In this document: piece after piece, positions 8,847-19,602 of the stretch
Position numbering within the stretch: the first letter of the stretch is position 1
Layout of the letters: each line of letters starts with the position of its first letter
Origin: Bacillus sp. B1-b2
GTDB taxonomy: Bacteria; Bacillota; Bacilli; Bacillales; Cytobacillaceae
DNA length: 64,000 nt
Direction of reading: 5' to 3'
Assembly (NCBI RefSeq): GCF_009183415.1
Contig: NZ_WEHU01000005.1
Span: 1-64,000 of the forward strand
Notes under the pieces: generated by a model
Told to the model about the DNA's origin: nothing
The model's input: the letters and a program-made list of their open reading frames with translations, nothing else
Database searches by the model: none
Position numbers and translations under genes: made by a program

Positions 8847-9294
8847 ATAATAAATATCTCCTTTCATAATAGTTTCATTATACTATTAAATACTACATAA
8901 AGGTTGAGATCTTATGTGAATAAACAGTTTCAATAAAATACCAGTAGCTAATATAAAAAAATATGATAATGTAGTTATTTGTCGAAAAAAATATTAATAT
9001 GTTCTTTAATATCCTTTTTTCGTAAATGTTATATATTTTACTGGTAAATTTCCTAAAATTCATGTAAGATATTTTTAATTTGGAAAGCGACAAATGATGA
9101 ATTGACAGAAATAGGAATAAAAAAATATGACCTTTCTTACGGCTATATGTTATAATCTATTTTGTGCTTTTCAAGGATCACTTCTAATAAGAGATAAATA
9201 TTTAGAAGGATCATTCGTCATGTATGAATTTATTTATTATTTAAAAAGGGTAAAATGAAAAATTTTTGAACTAATTGAATTGAGGTGAACGTGA
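8847..9294. other. intergenic region upstream of ltaS
   Basis: I see no gene here. A TATAAT at 9151-9156, with a weak TGACCT at the right distance, may be the ltaS promoter, which would leave a leader of about 130 nt. The rest is AT-rich and featureless to the eye. Confidence 0.35.
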
Positions 9295-11277
9295 TTGAAA
9301 GGTGCAGCGGAATTATTTCGTAAAGTTATGTCCAAACATTCTTCTTTCTTTTTAATCGCTATTTTTTTATTTTGGATGAAAACGTATATTGCGTATAAAG
9401 TAGAATTTAGTCTTGGGGTAAAAGGGGCTTTACAAGAGTTTCTACTTTTTTTAAATCCCTTAAGCTCTGCTTTACTCTTTATCGGACTTGCACTATTTGT
9501 TAAAGGGAAAATTCAGCCTATCATGATTACAATCATGACCTTTATTATGTCTTTTTTACTTTATGCAAACATTGTCTATTACCGATTCTTCACTGACTTC
9601 ATAACAGTTCCTGTTCTGATGCAGGTAAAAGTGAACGGTGGACAATTAAGTGATAGTATAATGTCACTATTTAAGCTTTATGACCTTATTTATTTCCTTG
9701 ATGTTATTGTACTAATAGTATTACTAGTTACAAAAGCATATAAACCTAAAGTGCAGAAAAATAGACGAGCGGCAAAATCAGTTTTTGCATTAGCAATCCT
9801 AATTTTTATTATCAACCTTGGTTTAGCTGAAGCGGATCGTCCACAATTGTTAAGTCGATCTTTTGACAGAAACTATTTAGTTAAATATCTTGGTGCGTAT
9901 AACTTTACTATCTATGATGTCGTGCAAAATGCTCGATCAGAGAGTCAAAGAGCACTTGCTGATAGTAGTGATATTACAGAAGTACAAAACTATATTAATG
10001 CAAACTACGCGGAACCTAACGAAAGTTACTTTGGAGCTGCAAAGGGTAAGAATGTAGTGTTTATTTCTTTAGAATCTCTACAATCATTTATTATTGATTA
10101 CAAGCTTGATGGTCAAGAAGTAACTCCATTTCTAAATTCTTTATTAAAAGATCAAAACACATTTTACTTTGAGAATTTCTTCCATCAAACAGGGCAAGGG
10201 AAAACCTCTGATGCTGAATTTATGATGGATAATTCATTGTATGGCTTATCTCAAGGAGCGGTATTTGTAAATAAAGCTCAGAATACTTTACAAGCAACTC
10301 CAGCCATATTAAAATCTCAAGGCTATACTTCAGCAGCATTTCACGGAAATTATAAGACGTTCTGGAATCGAAATGAAATGTACAAAACAATTGGATATGA
10401 TTCTTTCTTTGATGCTGAGTATTATAATATGACAGATGAAAACACGATTAACTATGGATTAAAAGATATTCCATTCTTTGAAGAAAGTATGCCTTTATTA
10501 GAAGGGTTAAGTCAGCCGTTCTATACAAAATTCTTAACTTTATCTAACCATCATCCGTTTATTTTGGATGAGGGAGATACAGATTTCCCTGCTGGGGAAA
10601 CAGGGGATTCAGCAGTAGATGGATATTTTCAAACAGCTCATTATTTAGATCAATCTATTAAATTATTCTTTGACGAGTTAAAGGAATCTGGTCTATATGA
10701 TAATACGATGATTGTTATGTATGGTGATCACTACGGAATCTCAGAAAATCATAATAAAGCAATGGCTGAGGTTTTAGGAGTAGATGAAGTTACATCCTTT
10801 ATGAATAGTCAATTACAACGTGTACCTCTATTTATTCATATTCCTGGAGTGGAAGGAAATGTTGTAAGTGAGTTTGGTGGAGATGTGGATGTAATGCCAA
10901 CTGTTCTTCATTTGTTGGGTGTAGACACAAGAGATTATTTACAAGTGGGTTCTGATTTATTATCTGAAGAACATCGTGAAACTGTCCCATTCCGAAATGG
11001 TGATTTTGTTTCTCCGACGATTACTAAAGTCGGTGATAATTACTATAATACAGAATCTGGTGAATTAGTGGATGCTGCAGAAGGAAAAGAGCAAACAGAA
11101 GCAGCAGCTGCAGAATTAAGCATATCTGATAGTATTGTTACGAAAGATTTATTAAGATTCCATACTCCGAAGGACTTCACTCCGATTAATCGAAATGATT
11201 ATAACTACATCAAAGGTGGAGAGTCTAAGGATACTAAATCAAGTAATGATACTGTTTCAGAAGATGAAACTAATTAA
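9295..11277 (+). CDS. ltaS: lipoteichoic acid synthase LtaS
   Basis: This 660-residue membrane enzyme polymerises glycerol phosphate from phosphatidylglycerol onto the glycolipid anchor outside the cell. Five N-terminal transmembrane segments (residues about 17-178) are followed by the extracellular sulfatase-fold domain. The metal ligand Glu260 (in FISLE) and the nucleophile Thr304 (in GQGKTSDAEF) are present. A signal-peptidase-like site ALA-D (220-223) matches the place where LtaS proteins are cut. The start is TTG at 9295 behind GAGGTGA. Bacillaceae often carry several LtaS paralogues, so the precise role (main enzyme, stress or sporulation form) is not fixed by sequence. It is monocistronic, with a strong terminator. 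Confidence 0.94.
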   Translation: MKGAAELFRKVMSKHSSFFLIAIFLFWMKTYIAYKVEFSLGVKGALQEFLLFLNPLSSALLFIGLALFVKGKIQPIMITIMTFIMSFLLYANIVYYRFFTDFITVPVLMQVKVNGGQLSDSIMSLFKLYDLIYFLDVIVLIVLLVTKAYKPKVQKNRRAAKSVFALAILIFIINLGLAEADRPQLLSRSFDRNYLVKYLGAYNFTIYDVVQNARSESQRALADSSDITEVQNYINANYAEPNESYFGAAKGKNVVFISLESLQSFIIDYKLDGQEVTPFLNSLLKDQNTFYFENFFHQTGQGKTSDAEFMMDNSLYGLSQGAVFVNKAQNTLQATPAILKSQGYTSAAFHGNYKTFWNRNEMYKTIGYDSFFDAEYYNMTDENTINYGLKDIPFFEESMPLLEGLSQPFYTKFLTLSNHHPFILDEGDTDFPAGETGDSAVDGYFQTAHYLDQSIKLFFDELKESGLYDNTMIVMYGDHYGISENHNKAMAEVLGVDEVTSFMNSQLQRVPLFIHIPGVEGNVVSEFGGDVDVMPTVLHLLGVDTRDYLQVGSDLLSEEHRETVPFRNGDFVSPTITKVGDNYYNTESGELVDAAEGKEQTEAAAAELSISDSIVTKDLLRFHTPKDFTPINRNDYNYIKGGESKDTKSSNDTVSEDETN

Positions 11278-11312
11278 AAGTACTTAGGGCAATTGCCCTA
11301 AGTACTTTTTTC
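11278..11312 (+). terminator. terminator of ltaS
   Basis: The perfect stem AAGTACTTAGGGC / GCCCTAAGTACTT has a short AATT loop and a T-run. Confidence 0.9.
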
Positions 11313-11494
11313 TATTTATCTAGTTATATATAGGTAAAATATTCAATTAAATTATCTGATTTATTACAAGTATGATAATTTTAAAATTTTATAGAATTGC
11401 TAAAAAAAACTATTGCAGGTTTTATTGGATGAGAGTATGATATCAATGGAATATTTCAGAAATAGAAATATATTGAAAAAAGGATGATACTTTA

Positions 11495-12748
11495 ATGCAA
11501 GAGCCAGAACAACTGAACCTTGAAAATGAAAAGTTGAGTATTAGGAATGGAATCTTCACAACGGTCATACAAAATATATCAAGTAATTATTTTCCACTCT
11601 TTGCCATAAGTGTTTTAGGAGCTTCTAATTATCAAGTAGGATTAATAAGCTCCTTGCCACAATTCATTGGTATGTTTGCAATGATTATCGGATCTGTGAT
11701 TATGAATAGACTACAAGAGAAAAAGATTTTTACGGTGTATTCTTTCTTAATTGCTCGTCTTTTTTTAGTTGGGATTGCATTGGTTATTTTTATACCAGAA
11801 ACGTATCAGAGTATTGTTTTTATCTTATTAGTTGGCCTAATGAATTTTCCCTTTTCATTTGCAAATCTGAGCTGGCAAGCATTAATTGGAGATATTATTC
11901 CAGAAAATCGACGAAATACTTTTTTTAGCTCAAGAAACAGAATGATGACTTTAATCGGAATGATTTCCACATTCTTTATCGGTTTATTTTTACAATTCTT
12001 TGAAGCTTCAAATCCTATTCCGTATGTGCTTTTATATTTACTTGCATTTGGTTGTGGATTAGTGGAAATATACTATCTAAAGAAACATAAGGAACCTAAG
12101 AAAGAAGTTATAAAAATAAAAAAAGCCACACCATTAATATCATTTTCTGTATTTAAATATAAACCATTTTTATATTTCATATTGTGTGCCTTGTTTTTTA
12201 ATTTTGCATGGCAAATGTGTTGGTCGTTATTCAGTATTTATCAAATTAAATATGCCCATGCTACAGGCTTATGGATCAGTTTATTTGCGGTTGCGAACTC
12301 TATAGGGCAAATTGTTAGTTTTAAATGGTGGGGGAAAATGGCGGAGAAGCATAGTCATGCTAAGATGCTTATATTAGTCTCCATTGGTATGGCGATGGCT
12401 CCAACGGTAACGATTCTTTCCACCAACTTAATCTTTATTGTTATTACAAATATATTTGCTGGCCTTTTTGTTTCTGGTACTGTTTTACTACTATTTAATC
12501 AGTTATTAGATGTAACGAGGGATGATAATAGAAGTCAATGTATATCAAATTATAATATTCTCTTAGCATTAATTGCATTTTGTGCACCGCAATTTGGCGT
12601 GTACTTGTTAGAGACGACCAATATTTATACAGCCATGAATATTTCAGGATTTTTAAGAGCTTTCAGTGGTGTATTTTTCTTCTTTTTTTACATATACTTA
12701 AAGAGAAGAAACGGTTTATCGGTCAAAAGGAAATTTGCGAAAGCGTAA
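11495..12748 (+). CDS. MFS transporter
   Basis: This is a 417-residue polytopic protein with about 12 hydrophobic segments and two halves, the usual major facilitator layout. The first-loop motif is degenerate (GSVIMNRLQEKKIF). The substrate cannot be told from sequence. The N-terminus is acidic and cytoplasmic (QEPEQLNLENEKL) and the C-terminus basic. The start is an ATG at 11495 behind AAAAAGGATGA. It stands alone, upstream of helD and followed by a hairpin. Efflux of a small molecule is possible but not shown. Confidence 0.75.
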   Translation: MQEPEQLNLENEKLSIRNGIFTTVIQNISSNYFPLFAISVLGASNYQVGLISSLPQFIGMFAMIIGSVIMNRLQEKKIFTVYSFLIARLFLVGIALVIFIPETYQSIVFILLVGLMNFPFSFANLSWQALIGDIIPENRRNTFFSSRNRMMTLIGMISTFFIGLFLQFFEASNPIPYVLLYLLAFGCGLVEIYYLKKHKEPKKEVIKIKKATPLISFSVFKYKPFLYFILCALFFNFAWQMCWSLFSIYQIKYAHATGLWISLFAVANSIGQIVSFKWWGKMAEKHSHAKMLILVSIGMAMAPTVTILSTNLIFIVITNIFAGLFVSGTVLLLFNQLLDVTRDDNRSQCISNYNILLALIAFCAPQFGVYLLETTNIYTAMNISGFLRAFSGVFFFFFYIYLKRRNGLSVKRKFAKA

Positions 12749-12754
12749 ATAAAA

Positions 12755-12780
12755 ATCCCATATCCAGAAGGATATGGGAT
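12755..12780 (+). terminator. hairpin after the MFS gene
   Basis: ATCCCATATCC-AGAA-GGATATGGGAT is a perfect 11-bp stem with a tetraloop. No strong T-run follows, so it would be a weak terminator. Confidence 0.55.
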
Positions 12781-12943
12781 ATCATATATGTATAAAAAGG
12801 TAGTAACAAATCCAATAATGTGATAAAATCAGTTAATCTATAATATGTTTTATGCTTGTCGATTTTATAGGTAGATTTATATATTATAAATTATATTATA
12901 TATTCCTGTGGTTTGTCAAGTTAATTGTTTAGGGGGACTTATC

Positions 12944-15262
12944 ATGAATAAAGATGAAAAGGTAGAATACGAAAAAGAACAACAGAGAATTGACTTTGTA
13001 TTGTCTGAAGTTGATGAGAAGATAAAATCTATGACAAAAGATAAGGATTTTATTAGTGGGGACGTAGGGCAGTTAAGAACCACTTTCTGGGAAGATGTTA
13101 CAGTAAATATGGATGAACCAGATGATGTAGCAGAAACATATCTAAGTATAAAGCAGCAAGCGGAGCTTCTTGGTGAGAGGGAAAGAAGTTATGGGCAAAT
13201 ACATAGGCAATTAGCTACCTTAAGTAAATTGCAGAATTCTCCTTACTTTGGAAGAATCGATTTTAAAGAAGATGGAGAAGACACAGATCAAATTTACATT
13301 GGAATAACATCCTTTATGGATAAGAAAGATGAAAACTTTTATATTTATGACTGGAGAGCACCTGTTTCAAGTGTATATTATGATTATTCGCCAGGTGAAG
13401 CCTCTTATAAAACACCAAGTGGGATTATTGATGGCGAATTACAATTAAAAAGACAATTCATCATTCGAGATGGTAGTCTTATTAGTTTATTTGATACCGG
13501 AGTTACTATTGGAGATGAATTACTGTTAGAGGTACTTGGAAATAATGCCAATTCTATGATGAAAAGCATTGTTGCGACTATTCAAAAAGAGCAAAATCAA
13601 ATCATTCGAAATGAAAATAGCAAGATACTACTTGTTCAAGGAGTAGCTGGCAGTGGCAAAACATCTGCTGCTTTACAAAGGGTTGCTTTTCTTTTATATA
13701 AACATCGTGAAACACTGAATGCGGAGAATATTATGCTTTTTTCTCCAAATCCGTTATTTAACAGTTACGTTTCTACCGTTTTACCAGAGTTGGGAGAAGA
13801 AAATATGAAACAATCCACATTCTATGAGTTCTTAAACTCTAGAATTGGGAAAGGGTATGAAGTAGAAGATCCTTTTAGTCAGCTAGAGTATTTGCTATCA
13901 GAAACGGATGAAGAGGCGAAAGTAGTTCGAGTTCATGCTTTACAGTATAAAAGTAGTATTGCATTTAAAAATAAAATGGATCGCTATGTAAGTAAGCTAC
14001 TTCAACAAGGAATGATATTTAAAGATATAGAATTTAGAAATAAAGTGTTTATTTCTAAGGAGGAATGGAATAGAAAGTTTTATGAACTAGATGACCATAT
14101 TTCCATTTCCAATCGCATACAAGCTTTAATGGAATGGGCACATAAAGAGATGAAAAAGCATGCCAAAGTAGAAAGAAATCAACGATGGGTTGATCAAGAA
14201 ATTGAATTAATGGATAAAGAAGATTTTTTAAGTGCTTATCATGCTCAAGAGAATAAAGGGGAGAGAGAGCAGGAATTTCAATATTATGATCAAGAAGAAA
14301 AATATCTTCGTAAAATAGTTATTAATAAGTACTTTAAACCTCTTTATCAAGCTATTAGAAAAGTAAAATTTGTGGACTACACGTCCCTTTATAAAAATGT
14401 ATTTAAAACAGAATGCCCAGAAAACTTAAGTACTAAAGAATGGGATGAAATTAGTAAGCAAGTGATTCATAATCTTTCGAGGCAATTTCTTTCCTATGAA
14501 GATGCTGCTCCATTTGCCTATCTTAAAGAGAAGATAGAGGGTAGAAAATCTACAACAGGGATTCGCTATGTTTTTATTGATGAAGCACAGGATTATTCAG
14601 ATTTTCAAATGAGTTATATTAATGAATTATTTCCATATAGTAAAATGACATTGCTTGGTGATATTAATCAAGCCATATTTGCCCATAAGAATAAGACGTT
14701 AAATCCATCAGAATCAAAGCAAGATGTAGAAAGAATCGTCTTAATGAAAAGCTACCGTTCTACTAGTGAAATCGTGGAATTTACTAAAGATATCGCGATA
14801 AATGGACATCAAATTGAGCCTTTTAATCGCCACGGTTCTTTGCCAACACTTGTACATGCAAAAAACGATTCTTTAAAACATGAAGACTTGATAAATAGAA
14901 TAGCAAAGTGGAAAAATAAAAATTTTCATACAATAGCAATCATTTGTAAAAATTATCAAGAAAGTTTACGTGTTTATCATATTTTAAAGGATCAGCTTGA
15001 TGTCCGTATTATTGATAAGGGAACGAATACGTATGAAAAAGGGATATCAATAATACCTGCTTATTTAGCAAAAGGGATCGAATTTGATGCAGTGGTATTA
15101 TACAATATTTCCATTTATAGAACATCTTTTGAAAAGGAATTGTTTTACACTGCATGTACAAGAGCTATGCACGAGCTTTATATGTATGGAGAGGAAGGAG
15201 ATTCTAATCCGTTTCTTTCTCTCATTAGTAAGGATAAGTATACGCAAGTACACCTTACATGA
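12944..15262 (+). CDS. helD: RNA polymerase recycling motor ATPase HelD
   Basis: HelD is a UvrD/Rep-like superfamily 1 ATPase that removes stalled core RNA polymerase from nucleic acid. The protein begins with a long coiled-coil arm (residues 1-70) that in known structures reaches into the secondary channel. The motor motifs are Walker A GVAGSGKTS (about 234-242), DEAQDYSDFQ (about 546-555), GDINQAIF and KSYRST. The length of 772 residues equals that of class I HelD of Bacillus. A GTG at 12908 gives a longer frame, but the AGGGGGA at 12931-12937 points to the ATG at 12944. A terminator follows. Confidence 0.93.
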   Translation: MNKDEKVEYEKEQQRIDFVLSEVDEKIKSMTKDKDFISGDVGQLRTTFWEDVTVNMDEPDDVAETYLSIKQQAELLGERERSYGQIHRQLATLSKLQNSPYFGRIDFKEDGEDTDQIYIGITSFMDKKDENFYIYDWRAPVSSVYYDYSPGEASYKTPSGIIDGELQLKRQFIIRDGSLISLFDTGVTIGDELLLEVLGNNANSMMKSIVATIQKEQNQIIRNENSKILLVQGVAGSGKTSAALQRVAFLLYKHRETLNAENIMLFSPNPLFNSYVSTVLPELGEENMKQSTFYEFLNSRIGKGYEVEDPFSQLEYLLSETDEEAKVVRVHALQYKSSIAFKNKMDRYVSKLLQQGMIFKDIEFRNKVFISKEEWNRKFYELDDHISISNRIQALMEWAHKEMKKHAKVERNQRWVDQEIELMDKEDFLSAYHAQENKGEREQEFQYYDQEEKYLRKIVINKYFKPLYQAIRKVKFVDYTSLYKNVFKTECPENLSTKEWDEISKQVIHNLSRQFLSYEDAAPFAYLKEKIEGRKSTTGIRYVFIDEAQDYSDFQMSYINELFPYSKMTLLGDINQAIFAHKNKTLNPSESKQDVERIVLMKSYRSTSEIVEFTKDIAINGHQIEPFNRHGSLPTLVHAKNDSLKHEDLINRIAKWKNKNFHTIAIICKNYQESLRVYHILKDQLDVRIIDKGTNTYEKGISIIPAYLAKGIEFDAVVLYNISIYRTSFEKELFYTACTRAMHELYMYGEEGDSNPFLSLISKDKYTQVHLT

Positions 15263-15568
15263 AATAAATATAATAGTGCTGGTTAATTATACGACACCTA
15301 ATAAAAACAGTTAAGTAAATATAAAAAATAGAACCTCCTCTGTAGTAAGTATATAAAATGCATGGAGGTTCTATATTTTTTTGAAAATCATTTAATTGTA
15401 TTGTATTTTTCACTTTTCTTTTATGAAGCATTTTAACTTTCTTTTATATAATAAGTAAATCTCATATGAAAAAATGGATTGTATTACCATTAATAATGAT
15501 GTAAAATTACACTATTAGTTTATAAAGGTAGTATTTGGTTAAGGAGATAAAAGAAAAGGAGAATAATC
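15263..15568. other. intergenic region after helD
   Basis: This region holds the helD terminator (15327-15382), then AT-rich DNA and the AAAAGGAG ribosome binding site of the next gene. I see no small gene in it. Confidence 0.5.
15327..15382 (+). terminator. terminator of helD
   Basis: AATAGAACCTCC pairs with GGAGGTTCTAT across a 25-base loop and is followed by a T-run. Confidence 0.75.
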
Positions 15569-18500
15569 ATGCAAAAATCCTTTGATGGTTCTTTTGAAAA
15601 ACTATTAGAGAAACTTTTAGAACAAAAATACATATCAGAAGAAAATTATCAAGATGTTAGAACTGGTTTTCAACAATATGTACGAGAAGAACAGTTGAGA
15701 ATGGATACGGAAAAGAAAAAAAGGGAGGAGGAAAAAGCAAGGAAGATTCAAAAATCTGTTAAACCAATAAAAGAGAAGAAAAAGCATACTCCTGAACAGT
15801 TAAGAGAAAGAAATTTAGGAGTAATGCTGTATCTTGGGGTATTTCTTCTTTTGTTAGGTGGTCTTTTTGTTGCAACGAGTAATTGGGAATCTATGCAAGG
15901 CTGGATGAAAGCAGGAGTTATTATCTTAGTATCTTTCCTGTTCTTTGGTTTTGGCTTTCTAACAAAAGAGATGATTAAAATACAAAAAACAGCATTTGCA
16001 TTTTTTGTGCTAGGTGGTCTTTTTCTACCTATTGTTTTTATATCTATTAGCTATTTTCATCTCGCTGGTTTCTATCTCTCATTTATAGGAGAAGGGAGAT
16101 ACTTACTTGGCGTAATTGCAGGAATATTACTTATACCAATATATCTTTACCTCTCCCTTTATTTACACTCTAAGTTGTTTAAAGTGCTTACAATTCTAAC
16201 ACTCACCGGTACAATTGGCTTTATGCTTTCTTTCCTGCATGTAAATATGGATGTTTTCTTCTTATCTATGATTATTTATCATTTTCTTCTTCTTTTATTG
16301 CTGTTAAAGGGAGGAAATCATAAATGGGTTCTATACTTTACGAAAGAACTTCCAACGATTATTCAAACACAATTACTATTTATAACAATCTTTATGCTTT
16401 TTATCTATGATCAAATACTGTTGAATGGGTTTCAATACATACTCCTAAGTGCCTTGTTTTTTATGAGCGTTGCGTTAACCAAACAAAAGAACACGCATTT
16501 TATCATCACATTAACAATTACATTAGGGATTTATCGTCTTTTTTCGAATGAATTAGTAAGAGATATGCTGCCTATTGCATTTGCGGCATTAAGCATAGTA
16601 GTTATATGGTTCACCTATTTCCTGAAAGGGAGAGTTGTTTGGGGGAAAATATGGGATACCACTAGTCTTGTCTTAGCGATTGGCACTTTTCTCTATTCCA
16701 TCGTTTTTTATGTAGATCGTCTTTTATATGGAAGTTTCTATTTAGTGATAGCTTATATACTATTATCCTTACAATTTCTGATTTTAACAAAGAAACTATC
16801 CTCTAGATTTATTTCTATTTTGCCTGCTATATTTCTTAGTTTATCCTTATGGCATATCAGTTTATTATTTAATTTAGTTAGCGATATTCATAGCTTATTT
16901 ATGGTACTATATGCTATTCATTTCCTTTTACTAATGGTTATAGGAGTACTTTATACGAATCAGTATGTTCAAAGTATCAAACTTCCATCAGCTTTCTACT
17001 TATTTGCATGGATATCTATGATAACAATTCTTGCAGGAACCATATTTCTTGGTAAATGGTATATACCTCTTCTGATTATAGGTATAACCATGAGTTTACT
17101 ATATGGATATCGATTTACGGTTAAAGAGGACGTTCGAAATTTTCTACATTTCACTATACCTGCTAGTATAGCTTGTTTCTTTGTAAGCTTAGTAGAAAGT
17201 GTTCCATTTATCCATGAAGAGGGTATTTTTTTATCTCTAGCGCTAGCTGGGATATTTACTACTGTTTCAGTTTCTATCTATAGGAAAATTAGTTTACAAA
17301 TGACGAAATTAGCATATCTAATCGGTCACGTCATCTATATATTAGCAATGGTAGGTACGTTTACCTCTTTTGTAGAATATAATAATTGGATCTCAACCAC
17401 CATTTTCCTTGTAGGAATCTTTATGTTACTTACCTTTTATAAAAAGCAAAAGCAATTATGGATTGTGTGGCTTGTTGGGGTAGGTAGTACACTCAGTTAT
17501 CTATCATTAATACTTACTATATGGGATCAGGGAGATTATATATTTACCATTTTATTAAGATACGGTTGGATAGGTATATTTTGTTTGTCAATCTATCTCT
17601 CGAAAACAGTTTTCAAGTATCCTTTTTTAACCCTTTCTCATTGTTATTTGATTATTAGCATTTTGGTTAGCTGGTTTATAGATGGAACAGTGCCATATAC
17701 GGTGTTTTTATTTTCCTTGTTAGCGTATATTATTACATCCGTGATAGTACCACATGTAAAGTGGAAGCTGTTTTTTCAATATGGAAGTTTTCTATGGACC
17801 TTTTTCTTTCTCGCTAGAGTAATTCCTTTTCATTTAGCAGGTGGAAACTCGTTTGCACTAGCATTTATTTCTACATCTATTCTTTTGTTTCTTTTATATG
17901 TAGGAACTAAAAGGAAGCATATTGTATATTTTTATATTCCTTTTAGCTTTCTTGGTATAAGTTACTGGCTATTTGCATGGCCATATAGTGTTTATACGTA
18001 TTTAATTATTACATGCTATATCTTTTTGTTCCTTTTTGTAATTAATATCTCTAGGATTCATCTAGCAGCTATTATTGCTGTTTGCTTCATTCTTTTTAAT
18101 AATCAATTATGGATACATCATGGAGATTTCTTACCATTTGATTCTTACTTATTACATGGAGCTTGGGGATTATTATTCTGGTTTATTAGCAGTATTTCTT
18201 ATCCTAGCTTTTTTTCTTGGAAAAAGGATAAATGGGTGGATGTGTATATACTAGGGAGCTTTCTATCAATTGCTTCTTTATATACCATTTCTACACCATT
18301 TGCATGGGATAGCATCTTTCCTGGGGTGTTACTTGCAATTGTGCTATTTGTACAAAGAAATAGGGTGGAGCATCACTATCGTTGGTTACCAACATTACTT
18401 AGTTTACTACTATTATTACAACCATATTATGATTGGCTAAACATTCTTTCCATTCCAACACTAATTAATACCGAAATGTACGTTTTACCTTGGATTCCGT

Positions 18501-18919
18501 TATTATTGCTGTTAAAGAAATGGATAGCAAATCATGAAAGAATGTTTAAAATAGCGGAATGGAGTATCGTGGTATGTATAGCCATTGTTTTAGCAATTGA
18601 TGGATGGAATTCTCATACTATAGATGATGCTATTCTTTTAGGGAGTTTAGCGGTGATTTCCATAATAGGTGGATTTTATTTTAGATTAAAATCTTACTTC
18701 TTTACAGGAATAGGTGTCCTGCTTTTAAATGTAATCCTACAAACAATGCCATTATGGGGTAATTTCCCTTGGTGGGTATATTTATTAATAGCAGGGTCAC
18801 TATTGATTGTAATGGCAAGTGTGTATGAAATGAAAAAACAGGGGAAAAGAATTAAGCTTGTTTCATCTATATACTTATGGATAGTTGATAAAATAAAGCA
18901 ATTAAAAAGCTGGCGATGA
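15569..18919 (+). CDS. very large polytopic membrane protein
   Basis: This protein has 1116 residues. A charged, coiled-coil-prone cytoplasmic head (residues 1-90, rich in K and E: EKKKREEEKARK) is followed by roughly thirty hydrophobic segments with little soluble loop. The first membrane part (LGVFLLLLGGLFVATSNWESM, then a second GGLFLPIVF) recalls DUF2157-type proteins and large membrane proteins annotated only by domain of unknown function in Bacillaceae. I do not recognise a function. The start is an ATG behind AAAAGGAG. It is monocistronic, with a bidirectional terminator to the sortase unit. No catalytic motif is visible. A structural or flippase-like role would be speculation. Confidence 0.75.
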   Translation: MQKSFDGSFEKLLEKLLEQKYISEENYQDVRTGFQQYVREEQLRMDTEKKKREEEKARKIQKSVKPIKEKKKHTPEQLRERNLGVMLYLGVFLLLLGGLFVATSNWESMQGWMKAGVIILVSFLFFGFGFLTKEMIKIQKTAFAFFVLGGLFLPIVFISISYFHLAGFYLSFIGEGRYLLGVIAGILLIPIYLYLSLYLHSKLFKVLTILTLTGTIGFMLSFLHVNMDVFFLSMIIYHFLLLLLLLKGGNHKWVLYFTKELPTIIQTQLLFITIFMLFIYDQILLNGFQYILLSALFFMSVALTKQKNTHFIITLTITLGIYRLFSNELVRDMLPIAFAALSIVVIWFTYFLKGRVVWGKIWDTTSLVLAIGTFLYSIVFYVDRLLYGSFYLVIAYILLSLQFLILTKKLSSRFISILPAIFLSLSLWHISLLFNLVSDIHSLFMVLYAIHFLLLMVIGVLYTNQYVQSIKLPSAFYLFAWISMITILAGTIFLGKWYIPLLIIGITMSLLYGYRFTVKEDVRNFLHFTIPASIACFFVSLVESVPFIHEEGIFLSLALAGIFTTVSVSIYRKISLQMTKLAYLIGHVIYILAMVGTFTSFVEYNNWISTTIFLVGIFMLLTFYKKQKQLWIVWLVGVGSTLSYLSLILTIWDQGDYIFTILLRYGWIGIFCLSIYLSKTVFKYPFLTLSHCYLIISILVSWFIDGTVPYTVFLFSLLAYIITSVIVPHVKWKLFFQYGSFLWTFFFLARVIPFHLAGGNSFALAFISTSILLFLLYVGTKRKHIVYFYIPFSFLGISYWLFAWPYSVYTYLIITCYIFLFLFVINISRIHLAAIIAVCFILFNNQLWIHHGDFLPFDSYLLHGAWGLLFWFISSISYPSFFSWKKDKWVDVYILGSFLSIASLYTISTPFAWDSIFPGVLLAIVLFVQRNRVEHHYRWLPTLLSLLLLLQPYYDWLNILSIPTLINTEMYVLPWIPLLLLLKKWIANHERMFKIAEWSIVVCIAIVLAIDGWNSHTIDDAILLGSLAVISIIGGFYFRLKSYFFTGIGVLLLNVILQTMPLWGNFPWWVYLLIAGSLLIVMASVYEMKKQGKRIKLVSSIYLWIVDKIKQLKSWR

Positions 18920-18958
18920 TTTAGAGGAGAGAATAGAAGAAAGATATTTATAAAACAT

Positions 18959-19005
18959 AAGGAATGGTTAGCCTTTATCTCCTTGCTTGGCTAACCATTC
19001 CTTTA
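18959..19005. terminator. bidirectional terminator
   Basis: A 15-bp stem, AAGGAATGGTTAGCC / GGCTAACCATTCCTT, lies between two convergent units and can serve both. Confidence 0.85.
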
Positions 19006-19602
19006 TTAGGGGCTAACATTTTTTGTTATTCCTGTTGTATCGTTTGTTAATTCTGCTGTAACTATGAATCTTTTTGGAGCATTTCCTATAAAGGAAAACG
19101 GATAACAAGTAGTAAGTGTAAGTATTGGTTTCGATCGAGGTGTTAAAATAGTGTCATTATCGGCAGATACAATAGAAAATTTCTTAATTCTATAAGTGAA
19201 TGTTCCTTTCGATGTTTCCACTGAGATTAAGTCTTTTTCATTTAGTAGTTTTAAGCTTTTAAAATAGGTATCTCGATGGCCGGAGATGATGACATGGTTT
19301 TCTCGTTCACCAGGAAGGGCACTTTCACTATAATGGCCAGCTCCTTTAGCAAGTACGGAACTAGTAGTACCTTCGTATATCGGTATATACTCTTTTAACG
19401 AAGAAAAGATAATGGTACCTATTTTTTCTCCTTCTACATATTTCTTATTTGGTTTAACTGAAATAATTCTATCAATAGGTTGAGTAGGCGGCGTTTTTAT
19501 CTTTTTATTCACTTGTTCCATTTGATATCCTGTAAAGAGTATAAGAAGAAACCCTAAAATGATCGTGGAAATGCCTACATAAAGAAATTTATTTCTTTTC
19601 AT
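19006..19602 (-). CDS. srtD: class D sortase
   Basis: This is a 198-residue membrane-anchored cysteine transpeptidase. One N-terminal transmembrane segment (about 8-25) leads into the sortase beta-barrel. The catalytic triad is visible: His109 in SGHRD, Cys166 in TLTTCYPF and Arg178 in KRF. The TLTTC motif and short length fit class D of Bacillus. The frame opens further upstream, but the ATG at 19602, inside the end of the preceding gene, gives the conventional basic N-terminus (MKRNKFLY). The two genes overlap by 14 nt, so coupled translation is likely. Its substrate is probably the upstream acidic surface protein. Confidence 0.9.
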   Translation of the reverse strand: MKRNKFLYVGISTIILGFLLILFTGYQMEQVNKKIKTPPTQPIDRIISVKPNKKYVEGEKIGTIIFSSLKEYIPIYEGTTSSVLAKGAGHYSESALPGERENHVIISGHRDTYFKSLKLLNEKDLISVETSKGTFTYRIKKFSIVSADNDTILTPRSKPILTLTTCYPFSFIGNAPKRFIVTAELTNDTTGITKNVSP

